From positions 24,656 to 88,655 of the forward strand of contig DAIDHW010000006.1 in the NCBI GenBank assembly GCA_027451865.1: a DNA stretch of 64,000 nucleotides, read 5' to 3'. The stretch is from Leptolyngbyaceae cyanobacterium clean351. GTDB taxonomy: Bacteria > Cyanobacteriota > Cyanobacteriia > DAIDHW01. The notes beneath the pieces were generated by a model that saw nothing but the letters and a program-made list of their open reading frames with translations, was not told where the DNA came from and did no database searches. Below are positions 24,904-34,423 of the stretch, piece after piece (position 1 is the stretch's first letter; each line of letters starts with the position of its first letter). A program made the translations under genes and the position numbers.

Positions 24904-25772
24904 TGCCAGTCCATTCCCCGCTCCCGGGGCAGGATCCGCCGCAGGGTAAAGATATCCTCCGCCTGTAATTCCTGCAGGTGTAAAGGCCACTCCAGCCAGT
25001 TGTCGTAGGGGGCCGCCAGGAGCTTACCGGTGATGCCGGCGGCCTGATCAGAGACGAGGAAGGCAGCGGCAGCAGCCCCAAGCTCCGGGGGGACACCCCC
25101 CCCGGCCAGCCCTGCGCGCGTTTTTTCCAGGTAGGCTAGACCTGCCCGCTCCCCGGCCGCTAGGGTCTCCTGGTGCAGCCGGGTAGCTACAAAACCCGGC
25201 GCCAAACAGTTGACCTGGATGCCGTAGGGGGCCATTTCCTGGGCTAGGGTTTCTCCTAGGCGCACCACCCCTACCTTGGAACAGGCATAGGCGGTGTAGT
25301 AGGGAAAGGGGCTCGCCGCCCCCCCCCCGGAAAACAGGACCAGGCGGCCGCCCCCCTGGGCTTGGAAGCGCCGGCAACTAGCCTGGGCTACTAGAAAGCT
25401 ACCGAGGAGGTTGACCTGCAGGGTCCCCCACCAGGCCTGGGGGTCTACCTGAGTAACTTCGCCGATGGGACCGAGGACACCAGCCGCATGAACCACCCCC
25501 TGCACCGGGCCAAAGTGCTCGGCGACGGTGTTGAGGGCTATTTCCACTTGGCGAGCATCACTAACATCCGCTACCACTGCTCGGACTTGGTCGTACCCTT
25601 GGGCTTGAAAATCCGCCACTGCCGCACTCAAATCCGCTTCAGTGCGGCTACAAACTACTACTCGAGCCCCCCCCTGTAAACAGGCTAAGGCCGTAGCCCG
25701 ACCCAGACCCAAACTCCCCCCGGTGACCAGGAGGTTTTTACCGCGCAGGTCGGGGGGCTGGGGGATCTTCAC
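24900..25772 (-). CDS. Short-chain dehydrogenase/reductase
   Basis: 290 residues, classical SDR. The cofactor loop is LLVTGGSLGLGRATA, then VVHAAGVLGPIGEV, the catalytic Ser region LVLFSGGGAAS, YTAYACSKVGVVRLGE (Tyr-x3-Lys) and VNCLAPGFVATRLH. The GTG start overlaps the stop of the exported-protein gene (GTGA). The C-terminal extension after about residue 240 (NWLEWPLHLQELQAEDIFTL) is longer than in simple SDRs. It is probably an activated-sugar reductase within the operon, but the substrate is unproven. Confidence 0.88.
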   Translation of the reverse strand: MKIPQPPDLRGKNLLVTGGSLGLGRATALACLQGGARVVVCSRTEADLSAAVADFQAQGYDQVRAVVADVSDARQVEIALNTVAEHFGPVQGVVHAAGVLGPIGEVTQVDPQAWWGTLQVNLLGSFLVAQASCRRFQAQGGGRLVLFSGGGAASPFPYYTAYACSKVGVVRLGETLAQEMAPYGIQVNCLAPGFVATRLHQETLAAGERAGLAYLEKTRAGLAGGGVPPELGAAAAAFLVSDQAAGITGKLLAAPYDNWLEWPLHLQELQAEDIFTLRRILPRERGMDWQ

Positions 25773-26194
25773 CGGCGCACCGTCCCACTAAAACCGGCCG
25801 CCTTGAATTGAGCCAAGGTCAGGGGGGTCGGCTGGGTAGCGGGGACAGAAATGCGTAACTCAAAATTCCCCTCGCCGGGGGGAACCTCGTCAATGGAGCC
25901 GAGGCGGGTACGGTTTTGCATCACCGGCTCGCCGCTGGCGTCGTAGATGCGGCCAAAAATATCGGCGTTGTAAACTGGTTTACCTGTTTTATTTTGGGTC
26001 TTGCCGGTGATGATAAAACAGCGGGCAGTTTGGGGATTGCCCCCGCTGGTGATTGCTCCCGCCGCCACTTCCGGGGGGCAGTCTTGGTAGGATAAGTTAG
26101 AGAGCTGGATTTGGGTTAGGGCTAGGGCGGCAGCTGTCGTCATCACCCACAGACAGACTGCTACTAGGGCCGTGACCAGTGCTGAATACCTCAT
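25769..26194 (-). CDS. Conserved exported protein (FxLYD-like)
   Basis: 141 residues with a signal peptide (VTALVAVCLWVMTTAAALA, cleavage near residue 25) and a beta-sandwich-like domain: LTQIQLSNLSYQDCPPE, a two-cysteine pair (DCPPE and ARCFII), NKTGKPVYNADIFGRIYD and FELRISVPATQPTPL. It resembles a cyanobacterial family of periplasmic proteins of unknown function. First gene of the minus-strand sugar operon, overlapping the SDR by 4 bases. Confidence 0.7.
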   Translation of the reverse strand: MRYSALVTALVAVCLWVMTTAAALALTQIQLSNLSYQDCPPEVAAGAITSGGNPQTARCFIITGKTQNKTGKPVYNADIFGRIYDASGEPVMQNRTRLGSIDEVPPGEGNFELRISVPATQPTPLTLAQFKAAGFSGTVRR

Positions 26195-26290
26195 CCGATT
26201 CTCTCCACAAACTAGGTTCCAGTATACCGACTGGGAGTACCCAAGTGATTAGCCTCCAGGGGATTACCCACCACTCACCGGTAGGCAGCC

Positions 26291-27445
26291 GTGACCACTG
26301 AATTTTTCTACGCCGACCTCCCCCCCGTTACTGACCTACTAGCCATCACCGACCCGCAAAGGTTCATAGCCGTCCCCCCAGACTGGTACATTCTCCTGGC
26401 GGATTTGATCGGGTCTACCCAGGCGGTGGCAGCTGGCCGGTATAGAGATGTCAACCTTCTGGGGGCAGCAGCGATCACGGCGGTGCTCAACGCTGTTGGT
26501 CGCTTGGAAATTCCCTTTGTATTTGGGGGGGACGGAGGAGTGCTACTGGTACCCCCAGGCTTGCTGGCCCCTAGCCGCCAAGCCCTGATCGCTACCCGGG
26601 CCCTGGCCGAGAAAGAGTTTGGCTTGGCCCTGCGGGTAGGAGCAGTCCCTGTTGCCGAGGTGGTAGAGGCAGGCCACGAGGTGAAGATAGTGAAGTTGCA
26701 GATTAGTTCTGGGTATAGCCAGGCCAACTTTGCCGGGGGAGGGTTGCGCTATGCCACCGACCTGATCAAGTCTCCTCAGGACGCCGGCCGCTACATTTTT
26801 GGTCCTGAACCCCAGGCTGAGGCTAGTTTCGCTGGTCTGGAATGCCGCTGGCAGGATATCCCCAATCCGAGAGGGGAAATTTTGACTTTGATTCTGATGG
26901 CAGCTCGGGAGGGGGCGGCGGCCAGCCTGGTCTACCGGCTGGTGATCGAGAAACTGGTGGCGATCTACGGTCAAGAGACCAAGTTATGTCCTCTCCACCC
27001 AGCGGCTTTGCGCCTGAGCTTCAATCCCTCTACCCTGATGGCCGAGGCCCGTCTTCAGGGTCAGGAGTACTGGTGGATTCACCTGGGGTTGATGTGGCTG
27101 CAAAACCTCCTGGGCTGGTGTTTGATCCAAAGTGGGTTCTCCCTCCTAGGCCTGGACTGGGGGAAACTGCGAGCCGCCAACGTGGCTAACGCTGACTACC
27201 GCAAGCGCGATGATGCCCTGCGCTTGGTCCTAGCCTGCACTGCTAGCCAACGTCAAAGCCTGGTGGATTTTCTCGAGGATTTGTCTACCAAAGGGGAATT
27301 ATTCTACGGTCTGCACCGCTCTGACCGGGCCCACTTGACCTGCATGGTGTTTGACCGGCAACATCACCACATCCATTTTGTGGATGGGGCGGACGGGGGG
27401 TATGTCTTGGCCGCCCAAGACCTGAAGCGGCGCCTCGGTCGATGA
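26291..27445 (+). CDS. DUF3095 family protein (nucleotide-cyclase-like)
   Basis: 384 residues. The N-terminal half resembles a class III cyclase/GGDEF-like fold: DWYILLADLIGSTQAVAAGRY, VFGGDGGVLLVPPG and LRVGAVPVAEV. The second half has YRKRDDALRLVLACT and HLTCMVFDRQHHHIHFVDGADGGY. This is the DUF3095 family, annotated as putative adenylate-cyclase-related; activity is not established. Divergent from the exported-protein gene, with about 95 bases between them for two promoters. Confidence 0.88.
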   Translation: MTTEFFYADLPPVTDLLAITDPQRFIAVPPDWYILLADLIGSTQAVAAGRYRDVNLLGAAAITAVLNAVGRLEIPFVFGGDGGVLLVPPGLLAPSRQALIATRALAEKEFGLALRVGAVPVAEVVEAGHEVKIVKLQISSGYSQANFAGGGLRYATDLIKSPQDAGRYIFGPEPQAEASFAGLECRWQDIPNPRGEILTLILMAAREGAAASLVYRLVIEKLVAIYGQETKLCPLHPAALRLSFNPSTLMAEARLQGQEYWWIHLGLMWLQNLLGWCLIQSGFSLLGLDWGKLRAANVANADYRKRDDALRLVLACTASQRQSLVDFLEDLSTKGELFYGLHRSDRAHLTCMVFDRQHHHIHFVDGADGGYVLAAQDLKRRLGR

Positions 27446-27496
27446 CAGAGAAGTCCTCCCCCAGGTCTGGGAGTTATAGGTAACTCGTACTGTAAA

Positions 27497-27664
27497 ATGA
27501 GTTATAAGTTCTACTATTTTGGAACTGCAACCATGGATGACCTGAGCCGCAAAATCGATGACTTGAACCGAAAAACTGAGAACCTAATTCGCAAGGTAGA
27601 AGATCTAAGTCGCAAGACGGACGATCTGAACCGTAAAATAGTTGATCTGAGTCGTAAAAAGTGA
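27497..27664 (+). CDS. Heptad-repeat coiled-coil mini-protein
   Basis: A 55-residue frame missed by length cut-offs. After a 12-residue leader (MSYKFYYFGTAT) the product is six near-perfect 7-residue repeats, DDLSRKI-DDLNRKT-ENLIRKV and onward, ending DLSRKK, with Leu/Ile/Val at the a/d positions. It should form a highly charged coiled coil. The DNA is a 21-bp repeat array, about 27531-27660. Start at ATG 27497 or 27533. I know of no named family. The regular heptads and intact frame argue for real coding, but expression is unproven. Confidence 0.55.
   Translation: MSYKFYYFGTATMDDLSRKIDDLNRKTENLIRKVEDLSRKTDDLNRKIVDLSRKK
27531..27660 (+). repeat. 21-bp tandem repeat array
   Basis: Six imperfect copies of a 21-base unit of the form GATGACCTGAGCCGCAAAAT, diverged mostly at synonymous or heptad-tolerated positions. 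It underlies the coiled-coil mini-protein. Confidence 0.85.
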
Positions 27665-27804
27665 TCTGAATCAAGGGTGTTATCCGCTCGTTTGCCCCGC
27701 TCTGGCCCGGCCTCGTATGACTTTTATCCGTCCCTTCACGCCAGTCACCGTGGTGCTGGGGGCCTTGGCTGGACCACCCTAGACTGGGCAGGGGGCAGCG
27801 CCCA

Positions 27805-28509
27805 ATGACGGCATACTTTTACCCCTACCCTCCTCTGGAACCCGGCCACCTAGTACGCCGCTACAAACGGTTTTTCGCTGAGATTGGCCTCACCTCCGGT
27901 CAGGTAATCACCGCTCACTGTCCCAACACTGGTCCTATGACCGGGGTGTGTGTCCCAGGGAGCCCCGTCCAGGTCTCCTACCATCCCAGTCCCAAGCGCA
28001 AGCTAGCCTACACCTGGGAAATGATTCAAGTGGACGGTACCTGGGTGGGGGTCAATACTGCCTTACCCAACCGGATCATCCGGCGAGCCCTAGAGCACCG
28101 GTGGTTTCCTGGGTTGGGGGAATATACCCAGGTGCGGTCTGAGGTCGCCTACGGCCGCCAAAGCCGGGTAGACTTTTGCTTGGAGGGCGGTAGTGTACCC
28201 GTATACCTGGAGGTGAAGAATACCACCTGGTGTGCCGGCTCGGTGGCTCTGTTTCCCGACACGGTGACCACGCGTGGCCAAAAACACCTCCGAGAGCTCA
28301 CCAATCTCCTGCCCCAGGCCCGGGCAGTGATGCTGTACTTGATCAATCGGGGGGATTGTGACCGGTTTGCCCCCGGGGACACCAAGGACCCGACCTACGG
28401 TCGCCTACTACGGCAAGGGGTAGCCGCGGGGTTGGAGGTACGGGCCTGTCGGTTTGCCGTCACCCCGGAGGGGGTGCGCTACCTGGGTCTGGCGCAGCTG
28501 CAGCTGTGA
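27805..28509 (+). CDS. sfsA: SfsA family protein
   Basis: 234 residues of the sugar fermentation stimulation protein A family, a nuclease-like fold with nucleic acid binding in some bacteria. Seen: RYKRFFAEI, HCPNTGPMTGVCVPG, VNTALPNRI, RVDFCLEG, VYLEVKNTTW (acidic nuclease-like Glu/Lys pair), FPDTVTTRGQKHLREL and RGDCDRFAPGDTKDP. The 3' end overlaps the convergent 5-FCL gene by about 50 bases. Function in cyanobacteria is unclear. Confidence 0.95.
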   Translation: MTAYFYPYPPLEPGHLVRRYKRFFAEIGLTSGQVITAHCPNTGPMTGVCVPGSPVQVSYHPSPKRKLAYTWEMIQVDGTWVGVNTALPNRIIRRALEHRWFPGLGEYTQVRSEVAYGRQSRVDFCLEGGSVPVYLEVKNTTWCAGSVALFPDTVTTRGQKHLRELTNLLPQARAVMLYLINRGDCDRFAPGDTKDPTYGRLLRQGVAAGLEVRACRFAVTPEGVRYLGLAQLQL

Positions 28510-29053
28510 GGGAACAGTAGGTCCCCATCTCCGTGCAGACCGCCTGGACAGGTTGGTCCCAGGGGTCCCGCGGCAAGCCTTCAAAGCAACCAAAGGCAAA
28601 CACCACCCCCAGAGTTGGGGGATTGCTCCCCCAACTAAGACAGCGGTCATAGAATCCCCCCCCGTAACCGAGGCGGTAACCTTGACGATCGTAGGCTAGG
28701 CCAGGCACTACCATCAGGTCTGCCTGCTCCAGGGATAGCCGGGGGGCCCTAGGCAAGGGCTCTCGGATCCCCTGTCTACTTTTTTCTAGGGGCTCCCCGG
28801 GGCGCCAGACTCCCCAGGTCAAGCCCGCCGGGGTGCAGCAGGGAAATCCCCAAGTCTTAGGTAGAGAGAAGAGGGAGGACAGGTCCGGCTCCTGACTGTA
28901 GCTGTGGTAGGCAAGGACCGTAACCGCCCGTTGGAAGGGGGGGTAACTTGCTACCTGGAGGCAAATTTGTTGACTGAGGGCAGACCACTCGGCAGGGGAA
29001 AGGGCCAGACGCCGCTGCCGCAGAGCCTGGCGCAGTTGAGGCTTACTAGTCAC
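28460..29053 (-). CDS. 5-formyltetrahydrofolate cyclo-ligase
   Basis: Converts 5-formyl-THF to 5,10-methenyl-THF with ATP, complementing folD. 197 residues with [40 protein letters not shown] (the family signature GYGGGFYDR) and a C-terminal VCTEMG. About 20 residues ([17 protein letters not shown]) extend past the usual end and are antisense to the sfsA C-terminus. The start overlaps the end of proA by 8 bases, so it is the second gene of a proA operon. Confidence 0.93.
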   Translation of the reverse strand: MTSKPQLRQALRQRRLALSPAEWSALSQQICLQVASYPPFQRAVTVLAYHSYSQEPDLSSLFSLPKTWGFPCCTPAGLTWGVWRPGEPLEKSRQGIREPLPRAPRLSLEQADLMVVPGLAYDRQGYRLGYGGGFYDRCLSWGSNPPTLGVVFAFGCFEGLPRDPWDQPVQAVCTEMGTYCSLTAAAAPDPGSAPPPG

Positions 29054-30353
29054 AGGGGATATCTTGATGGAGAAAGGCCCGGCCCAAGGCCCCGCCGTAG
29101 TTAGCTACTACCTGGCCCTTACCCCACAGGCGGTACTTATAGGTCACCAGCCCCTCTAGGCCCACGGGGCCCCGGGGGGGGAGTTTCTGGGTGCTGATCC
29201 CCACCTCAGCCCCAAACCCATACCGGTAGCCATCGGCAAAGCGGGTCGAGCAGTTGTGGTAAACCCCCGCCGCATCCACGTCGGCCATGAAGGTTTGGGC
29301 GGCCTGTGGGTCCTGGGTGACGATCGCCTCCGTATGCCGGGAGCCGTAGGTGTTGATGTGCTCTACCGCCGCCTCCAGGTCTGGGACAATTTTAATGGCC
29401 AGAATCAAGTCGGTGTATTCCGTCCCCCAGTCTGCCTCCGTCGCCCTACAGACCTCCAGGGGAGCGATCAGAGCCTCGGCGGCGGGTTCAGCCCGCAGTT
29501 CCACCCCTTGGGCTGCCAGGGCCGGGGCCACTCTGGGCAGGAAGGTGGGGGCAATGTGCTGGTGGACTAGGAGGGTTTCAATGGCATTACAGGCGGCAGG
29601 GTACTGGGTTTTGGCGTCGAGGGTGATCGCCACCGCCTGGTCTAGGTCCGCCGCCGCATCCACGTACAGATGACACAGGCCGTCGGCGTGGCCGAGGACG
29701 GGAATCCGGGTGTTGGCCTGGATATAGCGGACAAACTCGTTTGAACCCCGGGGAATTACCAGGTCTACGTAGGCATCCAAGGCTAAGAGTCCTTGGACCT
29801 CGGCTCGGGTGGTCAGCAGTTGAATTACCTCCGGGCTGACTGCTGTGGCCTCCAGACCTCGGCGCAGGGTCTGCACTAGGGCAGTACAAGAGTGGAGGGC
29901 TTCCCGGCCCCCCTTAAGCAGGACCCCATTGCCGGACTTCACCGCTAGGGCGGCAATCTGCACCACGGCCTCGGGGCGAGCCTCAAAGACCACCGCTAGC
30001 ACCCCTACCGGGCAGGTGACCCGTTCCAAGCGCAGGCCCTGGTCCAACAGCCGGTTGATCTTCACCTTGCCCAGGGGGTCCCCCAAGTCCCCCACTACCC
30101 GCATCCCGGTAATGGCGGCTGTCAACTTGGGGGCGTCTAGCTTCAGACGGCTGCGCAGGGCCGCCGAGAGTCCATCGGCCTGGGCCTGCTGGCAGTCAAG
30201 CTGGTTAGCCTGGAGAATCGCGGCTTGGTTGGCCTCCAAGGCCTGGGCCATGGCTTCAATGGCCTGATTGCGCTGGTCCGCACTAAGGTTTGCCAAGCGC
30301 CGAGCCGCCGAGCGGGTGGTTTGGGCAAGGGGAATCAGGGGAGAAGAAGTCAT
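29046..30353 (-). CDS. proA: Gamma-glutamyl phosphate reductase
   Basis: Reduces glutamyl 5-phosphate to glutamate 5-semialdehyde with NADPH in proline synthesis. 435 residues with [28 protein letters not shown]-type [23 protein letters not shown], the catalytic-cysteine segment [15 protein letters not shown] and the C-terminal YKYRLWGKG. Overlaps the following 5-FCL gene by 8 bases. Confidence 0.97.
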   Translation of the reverse strand: MTSSPLIPLAQTTRSAARRLANLSADQRNQAIEAMAQALEANQAAILQANQLDCQQAQADGLSAALRSRLKLDAPKLTAAITGMRVVGDLGDPLGKVKINRLLDQGLRLERVTCPVGVLAVVFEARPEAVVQIAALAVKSGNGVLLKGGREALHSCTALVQTLRRGLEATAVSPEVIQLLTTRAEVQGLLALDAYVDLVIPRGSNEFVRYIQANTRIPVLGHADGLCHLYVDAAADLDQAVAITLDAKTQYPAACNAIETLLVHQHIAPTFLPRVAPALAAQGVELRAEPAAEALIAPLEVCRATEADWGTEYTDLILAIKIVPDLEAAVEHINTYGSRHTEAIVTQDPQAAQTFMADVDAAGVYHNCSTRFADGYRYGFGAEVGISTQKLPPRGPVGLEGLVTYKYRLWGKGQVVANYGGALGRAFLHQDIPCD

Positions 30354-30445
30354 GGCGATTTGGGATGGCTAGTTTTTCATCTTACCTAGTTTCTCCCCTA
30401 GACTTTTTTAGAATGGGGAGTAAAGACGAGGGGGAAATAGGGCTT

Positions 30446-31222
30446 ATGCGCGCTCAATGGTTAGCGGTGGTACTACTGATGGCCCCCCTGGCGATGCCAG
30501 CCCGGGCTGAAGACCTCACCCAGCTGCGTCAGCTCCTGGCTACGGGCAACTGCCCTGGCTGTGATCTGAGCGGCGCGGGCCTAGTGATGGCAGACTTGCA
30601 CCGGGCTAATCTCCAAGGGGCAGACCTGAGCGGTGCCAACCTTTCCCGGGCCAACCTGGGGGGGGCTAATCTGGGGGGGGCTAATCTGGCCGGAGCCGTC
30701 CTGTACGGCACCAGGCTGACCGGAGCTAACCTGACTGGTGCTAACCTAACTGGGGCTAACCTCCAGGAGGCTGACCTAGGGGGGGCCAACTTCAGTCAGG
30801 CCACCCTAGCCAACACCAACCTCCAAGAGGCCCAGGACCTGCCCCCCCGGGTAGGGAAGGCCTCAGACTTTTTACGCTGGGCCTTCGCCGACACCCAGGC
30901 CAATCAGCTAGGCCAGGCGATCGAAAACTACACCCAGGCCATTGATCTACAACCCAACCTGGCTGTAGCCTACCTGGGTCGCAGTTCAGCCTACTACGAG
31001 ATCGGCAATTACCCGGCCGCCCGCCATGACTCTCAGCAGGCTGCCCAGATGTATCTCAATCTAGGGGACCTTCAAGGCTATCAGGTAGCCCGCTCAATCC
31101 TTGAGGCTGCCCAGGTAGCTCCCACGAAACCCACCCACAGTGGCGGCATCAGTGGCTTTTTAAACTCCATTTTCTCCCTAGGGCTTACGGTCCTGCAGTC
31201 CGTGGGTGGCCTAGCATTCTAA
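30446..31222 (+). CDS. Exported pentapeptide-repeat/TPR protein
   Basis: 258 residues. Signal peptide [21 protein letters not shown], then about 15 pentapeptide repeats A(D/N)LxG (residues about 43-125, for example [19 protein letters not shown]) forming a right-handed beta-helix, preceded by a CPGC pair at residues 34-37. Next come two TPR-like units ([23 protein letters not shown] and [25 protein letters not shown]) and a hydrophobic C-terminal tail. I choose ATG 30446 because it yields the signal peptide. Probably a periplasmic or lumenal scaffold; partner unknown. Divergent from proA. Confidence 0.8.
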   Translation: MRAQWLAVVLLMAPLAMPARAEDLTQLRQLLATGNCPGCDLSGAGLVMADLHRANLQGADLSGANLSRANLGGANLGGANLAGAVLYGTRLTGANLTGANLTGANLQEADLGGANFSQATLANTNLQEAQDLPPRVGKASDFLRWAFADTQANQLGQAIENYTQAIDLQPNLAVAYLGRSSAYYEIGNYPAARHDSQQAAQMYLNLGDLQGYQVARSILEAAQVAPTKPTHSGGISGFLNSIFSLGLTVLQSVGGLAF

Positions 31223-31232
31223 CCCTGGGGAT

Positions 31233-31670
31233 CTAGTAGGCGAGGGGGGGCGGGGCGGCCTGGGGGGTAGAGGCGGGAGAGGGAGTAACCACCGGCGAAG
31301 GAGTAGTTTTGAGAAACACCGCCTGGGAGGGATTAGCAGGTACTAAACCGGCGGCAGCAGCTTGGTTACCCAGGGTGTAGCGCAGTTGTTGACTGGTGGT
31401 GGTCAACTCCAGCTCCTGTCTTTGCAGGGTGGTTAGCTGATGGTAGGTCTTGCCCCACTCCTGTTGAATCCGCACCGTGACAGCGTAGGCGCCCACTAAA
31501 AGCGCGGTCAGGACTAGGGCCGCTCCAGTGCTTACCTGGTGGGCTTTGACCAAAAACTGCAGGTTGGCTGGCGCAGGGGCCGGGGCAGGTACTACCCGTA
31601 GGGGGTTAGGGCGCCGCCGGGGAGAGCCTGGCCGGACCGGAGTGACGGGGTCGGACTGACGATTATACAT
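31233..31670 (-). CDS. Single-span membrane protein, FtsL/DivIC-like
   Basis: 145 residues: basic Pro-rich N-terminus, one transmembrane helix (about 48-67, STGAALVLTALLVGAYAV), a coiled coil (EWGKTYHQLTTLQRQELELTTTSQQLRYTLGNQ) and a Pro-rich tail. This is the layout of FtsL/DivIC division proteins and of a conserved cyanobacterial family, but no sequence motif is decisive. Ends 10 bases from the convergent pentapeptide-TPR gene. Confidence 0.55.
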   Translation of the reverse strand: MYNRQSDPVTPVRPGSPRRRPNPLRVVPAPAPAPANLQFLVKAHQVSTGAALVLTALLVGAYAVTVRIQQEWGKTYHQLTTLQRQELELTTTSQQLRYTLGNQAAAAGLVPANPSQAVFLKTTPSPVVTPSPASTPQAAPPPLAY

Positions 31671-31839
31671 AGGATCAAGGCCGAAAGGGGGCGGGGTTTA
31701 CCAGGGGGCTGGTTTCTCCCCATGATCTAATCAGCTGCCCATAAGTTCCCAAACCCCAAGGGGTGGGGAGACTATCGGCAGGCTCATGATAACCTGGTCC
31801 CAGATAGATTAACAGACCAACACCTGCCGTTGTGTCTAG

Positions 31840-31866
31840 AGATGGAACTCCCTTGGTGTTCCATCT
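31840..31866 (+). promoter_or_regulatory. 9-bp hairpin in the leader of the DUF3318 gene
   Basis: AGATGGAAC and GTTCCATCT flank a 9-base loop, ending 23 bases before the ATG at 31890. A perfect stem this close to the start could be an operator or affect translation. No known riboswitch class is recognised. Confidence 0.4.
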
Positions 31867-31889
31867 GCAGTCTCCGGTTGATTTTACCT

Positions 31890-32477
31890 ATGGAAACAAA
31901 CTCTGAAATCCGCCGCCTAGTGGATATCATGCCCGCATCTGGGCGGATGTCCACCCGGATCTTGAGTAAGCCTAGCCAGTCAGTGGTCATTGCTAGTAGC
32001 TTCCCCCTGCCTTGGCAACGCCAGCGGCTAATCGAGATTAACTTCGACCTGTGGCGGCGTCTTACTCCCGCCCAGCGGGACTTGGTCCTGCTGCGCACCG
32101 TCAGCTGGCTAGGGGCAATTCGGTGGTTTGAGTTTGGCCCCTGGCAAGGCCTCGGCGCTTTGGGGACAGGAGGGGCCCTGGGGCAGCTGCTCCAGGGAGA
32201 CGTAGTCGGGGGTACGGTGGCTCTAGGGTTACTGGGGGCGGCCAGCTGGCAAATTTGGCAGCAAAATCATCGCCCTAGTCTAGATATCGACGCTGACCAG
32301 GAGGCGGTGCGCGTCGCCCAGAGGCGGGGCTACCAGCAGGCAGAAGCAATTCGCCACCTCCTAGAAGCCCTCGAGAAGATCCCGGAACTGGAGGGCCGCT
32401 CGGGGTTAAATTTCAGTGAGCTGCTACGGTTGCAAAACCTGCGCTCCCTGGCTAAAACCCCCCAAACCACTCCCTAA
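31890..32477 (+). CDS. DUF3318 family membrane protein
   Basis: 195 residues. The N-terminus METNSEIRRLVDIMPASGRM is the DUF3318 hallmark and fixes the start at 31890. The middle has a hydrophobic glycine-rich region (GLGALGTGGALGQLLQGDVVGGTVALGLLG) and the C-terminus is helical and charged. The family is restricted to cyanobacteria; function unknown. 27 bases precede accC, so co-transcription is possible. Confidence 0.88.
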   Translation: METNSEIRRLVDIMPASGRMSTRILSKPSQSVVIASSFPLPWQRQRLIEINFDLWRRLTPAQRDLVLLRTVSWLGAIRWFEFGPWQGLGALGTGGALGQLLQGDVVGGTVALGLLGAASWQIWQQNHRPSLDIDADQEAVRVAQRRGYQQAEAIRHLLEALEKIPELEGRSGLNFSELLRLQNLRSLAKTPQTTP

Positions 32478-32504
32478 CTCCTCCCTACTCCTATCCAGGT
32501 CAAA

Positions 32505-33878
32505 ATGCCCTTTTCAAAAATTCTGATTGCTAACCGCGGGGAAATTGCCCTGAGGATTCTGCGCACCTGCGAGGAAATGGGCATCGCCACGGTGGCCGTC
32601 CATTCCACGGTGGACCGGGATGCCCTCCACGTCCAGCTTGCCGATGAAGCGGTGTGCATCGGTGAGCCCGCTAGTGCCAAAAGTTATCTAAACATCCCCA
32701 ACATCATTGCTGCCGCCCTGACCCACAATGCCACGGCAATCCATCCAGGTTACGGCTTCCTAGCCGAAAATGCCCGGTTTGCTGAGATCTGCGCTGACCA
32801 CAACCTGGTCTTTATTGGCCCATCTCCCACCGCTATCCGGGCCATGGGGGACAAGGCAACTGCCCGGGCTACCATGCAGAGCATTGGGGTCCCGACAGTC
32901 CCTGGTAGTGAAGGCCTACTGGAGGAGGAATCGGCAGCTCGGCTGCTGGCCCGGGAGATTGGCTACCCAGTGATGATCAAGGCTACCGCTGGTGGGGGGG
33001 GGCGAGGGATGCGCCTCGTCAAGTCTGACCAAGAATTTAGCCGGCTGTTTCAGGCAGCCCAGGGGGAAGCCCAGACGGCCTTTGGCAATGGGGGAGTTTA
33101 CCTAGAGAAGTTCATTGACCGGCCCCGCCATATTGAATTTCAGGTCTTAGGGGATGCCTACGGCCACGTAATCCACCTAGGGGAGCGGGATTGCTCAATT
33201 CAACGCCGGCACCAGAAACTCCTTGAGGAGGCTCCCAGCCCGGCCTTGACCCCGCAACTGCGCCAAGCCATGGGAGAAGCCGCAGTGCGCTCGGCCCAGG
33301 CCATCGGTTATCTGGGAGCCGGGACAGTAGAATTTTTACTCGACCAGCAGGGGCGCTACTACTTCATGGAGATGAACACTCGCATACAGGTAGAGCATCC
33401 AGTAACAGAGATGATTACCGGTCTAGATTTGATTGCTGCCCAGATCCGCATTGCCGCCGGGGAGCCCCTGGAGTTGAACCAAGATCAGGTGCAGCTGTGC
33501 GGCCACGCCATCGAGTGCCGGATTAATGCTGAGGACCCAGACCACAACTTTCGCCCCCACCCGGGTCAAATTACCGCCTATCTCCCCCCCGGGGGAGCCG
33601 GTGTACGCATGGACTCCCACGTTTACACTGACTATCGCATACCCCCCTACTACGACTCCCTCATCGGCAAGTTAATCGTCTGGGCTCCCGACCGGCCCCG
33701 GGCAATCCAGCGGATGCGCCGAGCCCTGCGGGAGTGTGCCATTACGGGCCTGCCCACCACCTTAGGTTTTCACCAACGAATCCTCCAGTCTCCGGAATTC
33801 CTCCAGGGACAGGTTTACACCAACTTTGTCGAGCATCTACTAGCGCAGGGCCAGGGTGATGAGCCCTTGCTGACCTAG
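32505..33878 (+). CDS. accC: Acetyl-CoA carboxylase, biotin carboxylase subunit
   Basis: Carboxylates the biotin of BCCP with ATP and bicarbonate, the first step of fatty acid synthesis. 457 residues: [32 protein letters not shown], the ATP-grasp loop [32 protein letters not shown] and [16 protein letters not shown]. The last 39 bases overlap the convergent yggT-type gene. Confidence 0.98.
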   Translation: MPFSKILIANRGEIALRILRTCEEMGIATVAVHSTVDRDALHVQLADEAVCIGEPASAKSYLNIPNIIAAALTHNATAIHPGYGFLAENARFAEICADHNLVFIGPSPTAIRAMGDKATARATMQSIGVPTVPGSEGLLEEESAARLLAREIGYPVMIKATAGGGGRGMRLVKSDQEFSRLFQAAQGEAQTAFGNGGVYLEKFIDRPRHIEFQVLGDAYGHVIHLGERDCSIQRRHQKLLEEAPSPALTPQLRQAMGEAAVRSAQAIGYLGAGTVEFLLDQQGRYYFMEMNTRIQVEHPVTEMITGLDLIAAQIRIAAGEPLELNQDQVQLCGHAIECRINAEDPDHNFRPHPGQITAYLPPGGAGVRMDSHVYTDYRIPPYYDSLIGKLIVWAPDRPRAIQRMRRALRECAITGLPTTLGFHQRILQSPEFLQGQVYTNFVEHLLAQGQGDEPLLT

Positions 33879-34127
33879 GAGCATTTCCCGGGCTAAGCTG
33901 AGCACCCCCACTAGGATCACCGGGGTCATGTCTACGCCTCCAAGGGGGGGAACGACGCGACGTAGGGGCCGGAGGACCGGTTCCGTAGGCCAGGCCACCA
34001 GGCACCAGGGCCACTGGTGCAGGGGAATCTGCGGGTACCAGCTCAGTACGATGCGCAGGATAAAGAGCAAGGTAAGCAAACCCAGACTAAGACTAAAGGT
34101 CCATACTCCCAGGGTAGCCAGGTTCAT
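33840..34127 (-). CDS. YggT family membrane protein
   Basis: 95 residues with two hydrophobic segments and the family core [41 protein letters not shown]. YggT (Ycf19-like) proteins are small membrane proteins linked to division and cell shape or, in phototrophs, thylakoid-nucleoid organisation. Overlaps the 3' end of accC tail to tail. Confidence 0.92.
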   Translation of the reverse strand: MNLATLGVWTFSLSLGLLTLLFILRIVLSWYPQIPLHQWPWCLVAWPTEPVLRPLRRVVPPLGGVDMTPVILVGVLSLAREMLLGQQGLITLALR

Positions 34128-34303
34128 GAAGTTAAATTTTGTTTAGGTTAATTAACTCTCATTGTAGCGGGAAATTAGCCCCTGGGAGGGGTTAAGAACC
34201 GAGGGCTTCCTAGCCTCTTGACCGTAACTTCTCATCCCGGCCGGCTTGTGAGATAATGATTGATCAAGTTATCATCACTGTTCTGCGCTCTGGCCTTAAC
34301 CCT

Positions 34304-34423
34304 ATGACACCTTCCCTTGCCAACTTCCTCTGGAGCCTCGTGTGGGGCAGCGCTATTGTTGTGATCCCCGTTACCGTCGCCCTGATTCTAATTAGCCAAA
34401 AAGACAAGATTCAACGCTCCTAA
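34304..34423 (+). CDS. psbX: Photosystem II protein PsbX
   Basis: A 39-residue single-helix subunit of photosystem II near cytochrome b559. Seen: MTPSLANFLWSLVWGSAIVV, then VALILISQKDKIQRS, the PsbX pattern with a C-terminal SQKDxIxR. It lies upstream of ycf66, a common cyanobacterial neighbourhood. The upstream sequence contains GAGATAATG (34250-34258), a possible -10 region. Confidence 0.93.
   Translation: MTPSLANFLWSLVWGSAIVVIPVTVALILISQKDKIQRS

Noticed and set aside
27474..27674. Minus-strand open frame across the heptad array (Ser/Gly/Asp/Phe-rich)
   Set aside because: It is the antisense of the 21-bp repeat. The plus strand gives a far more sensible coiled coil with amphipathic heptads.
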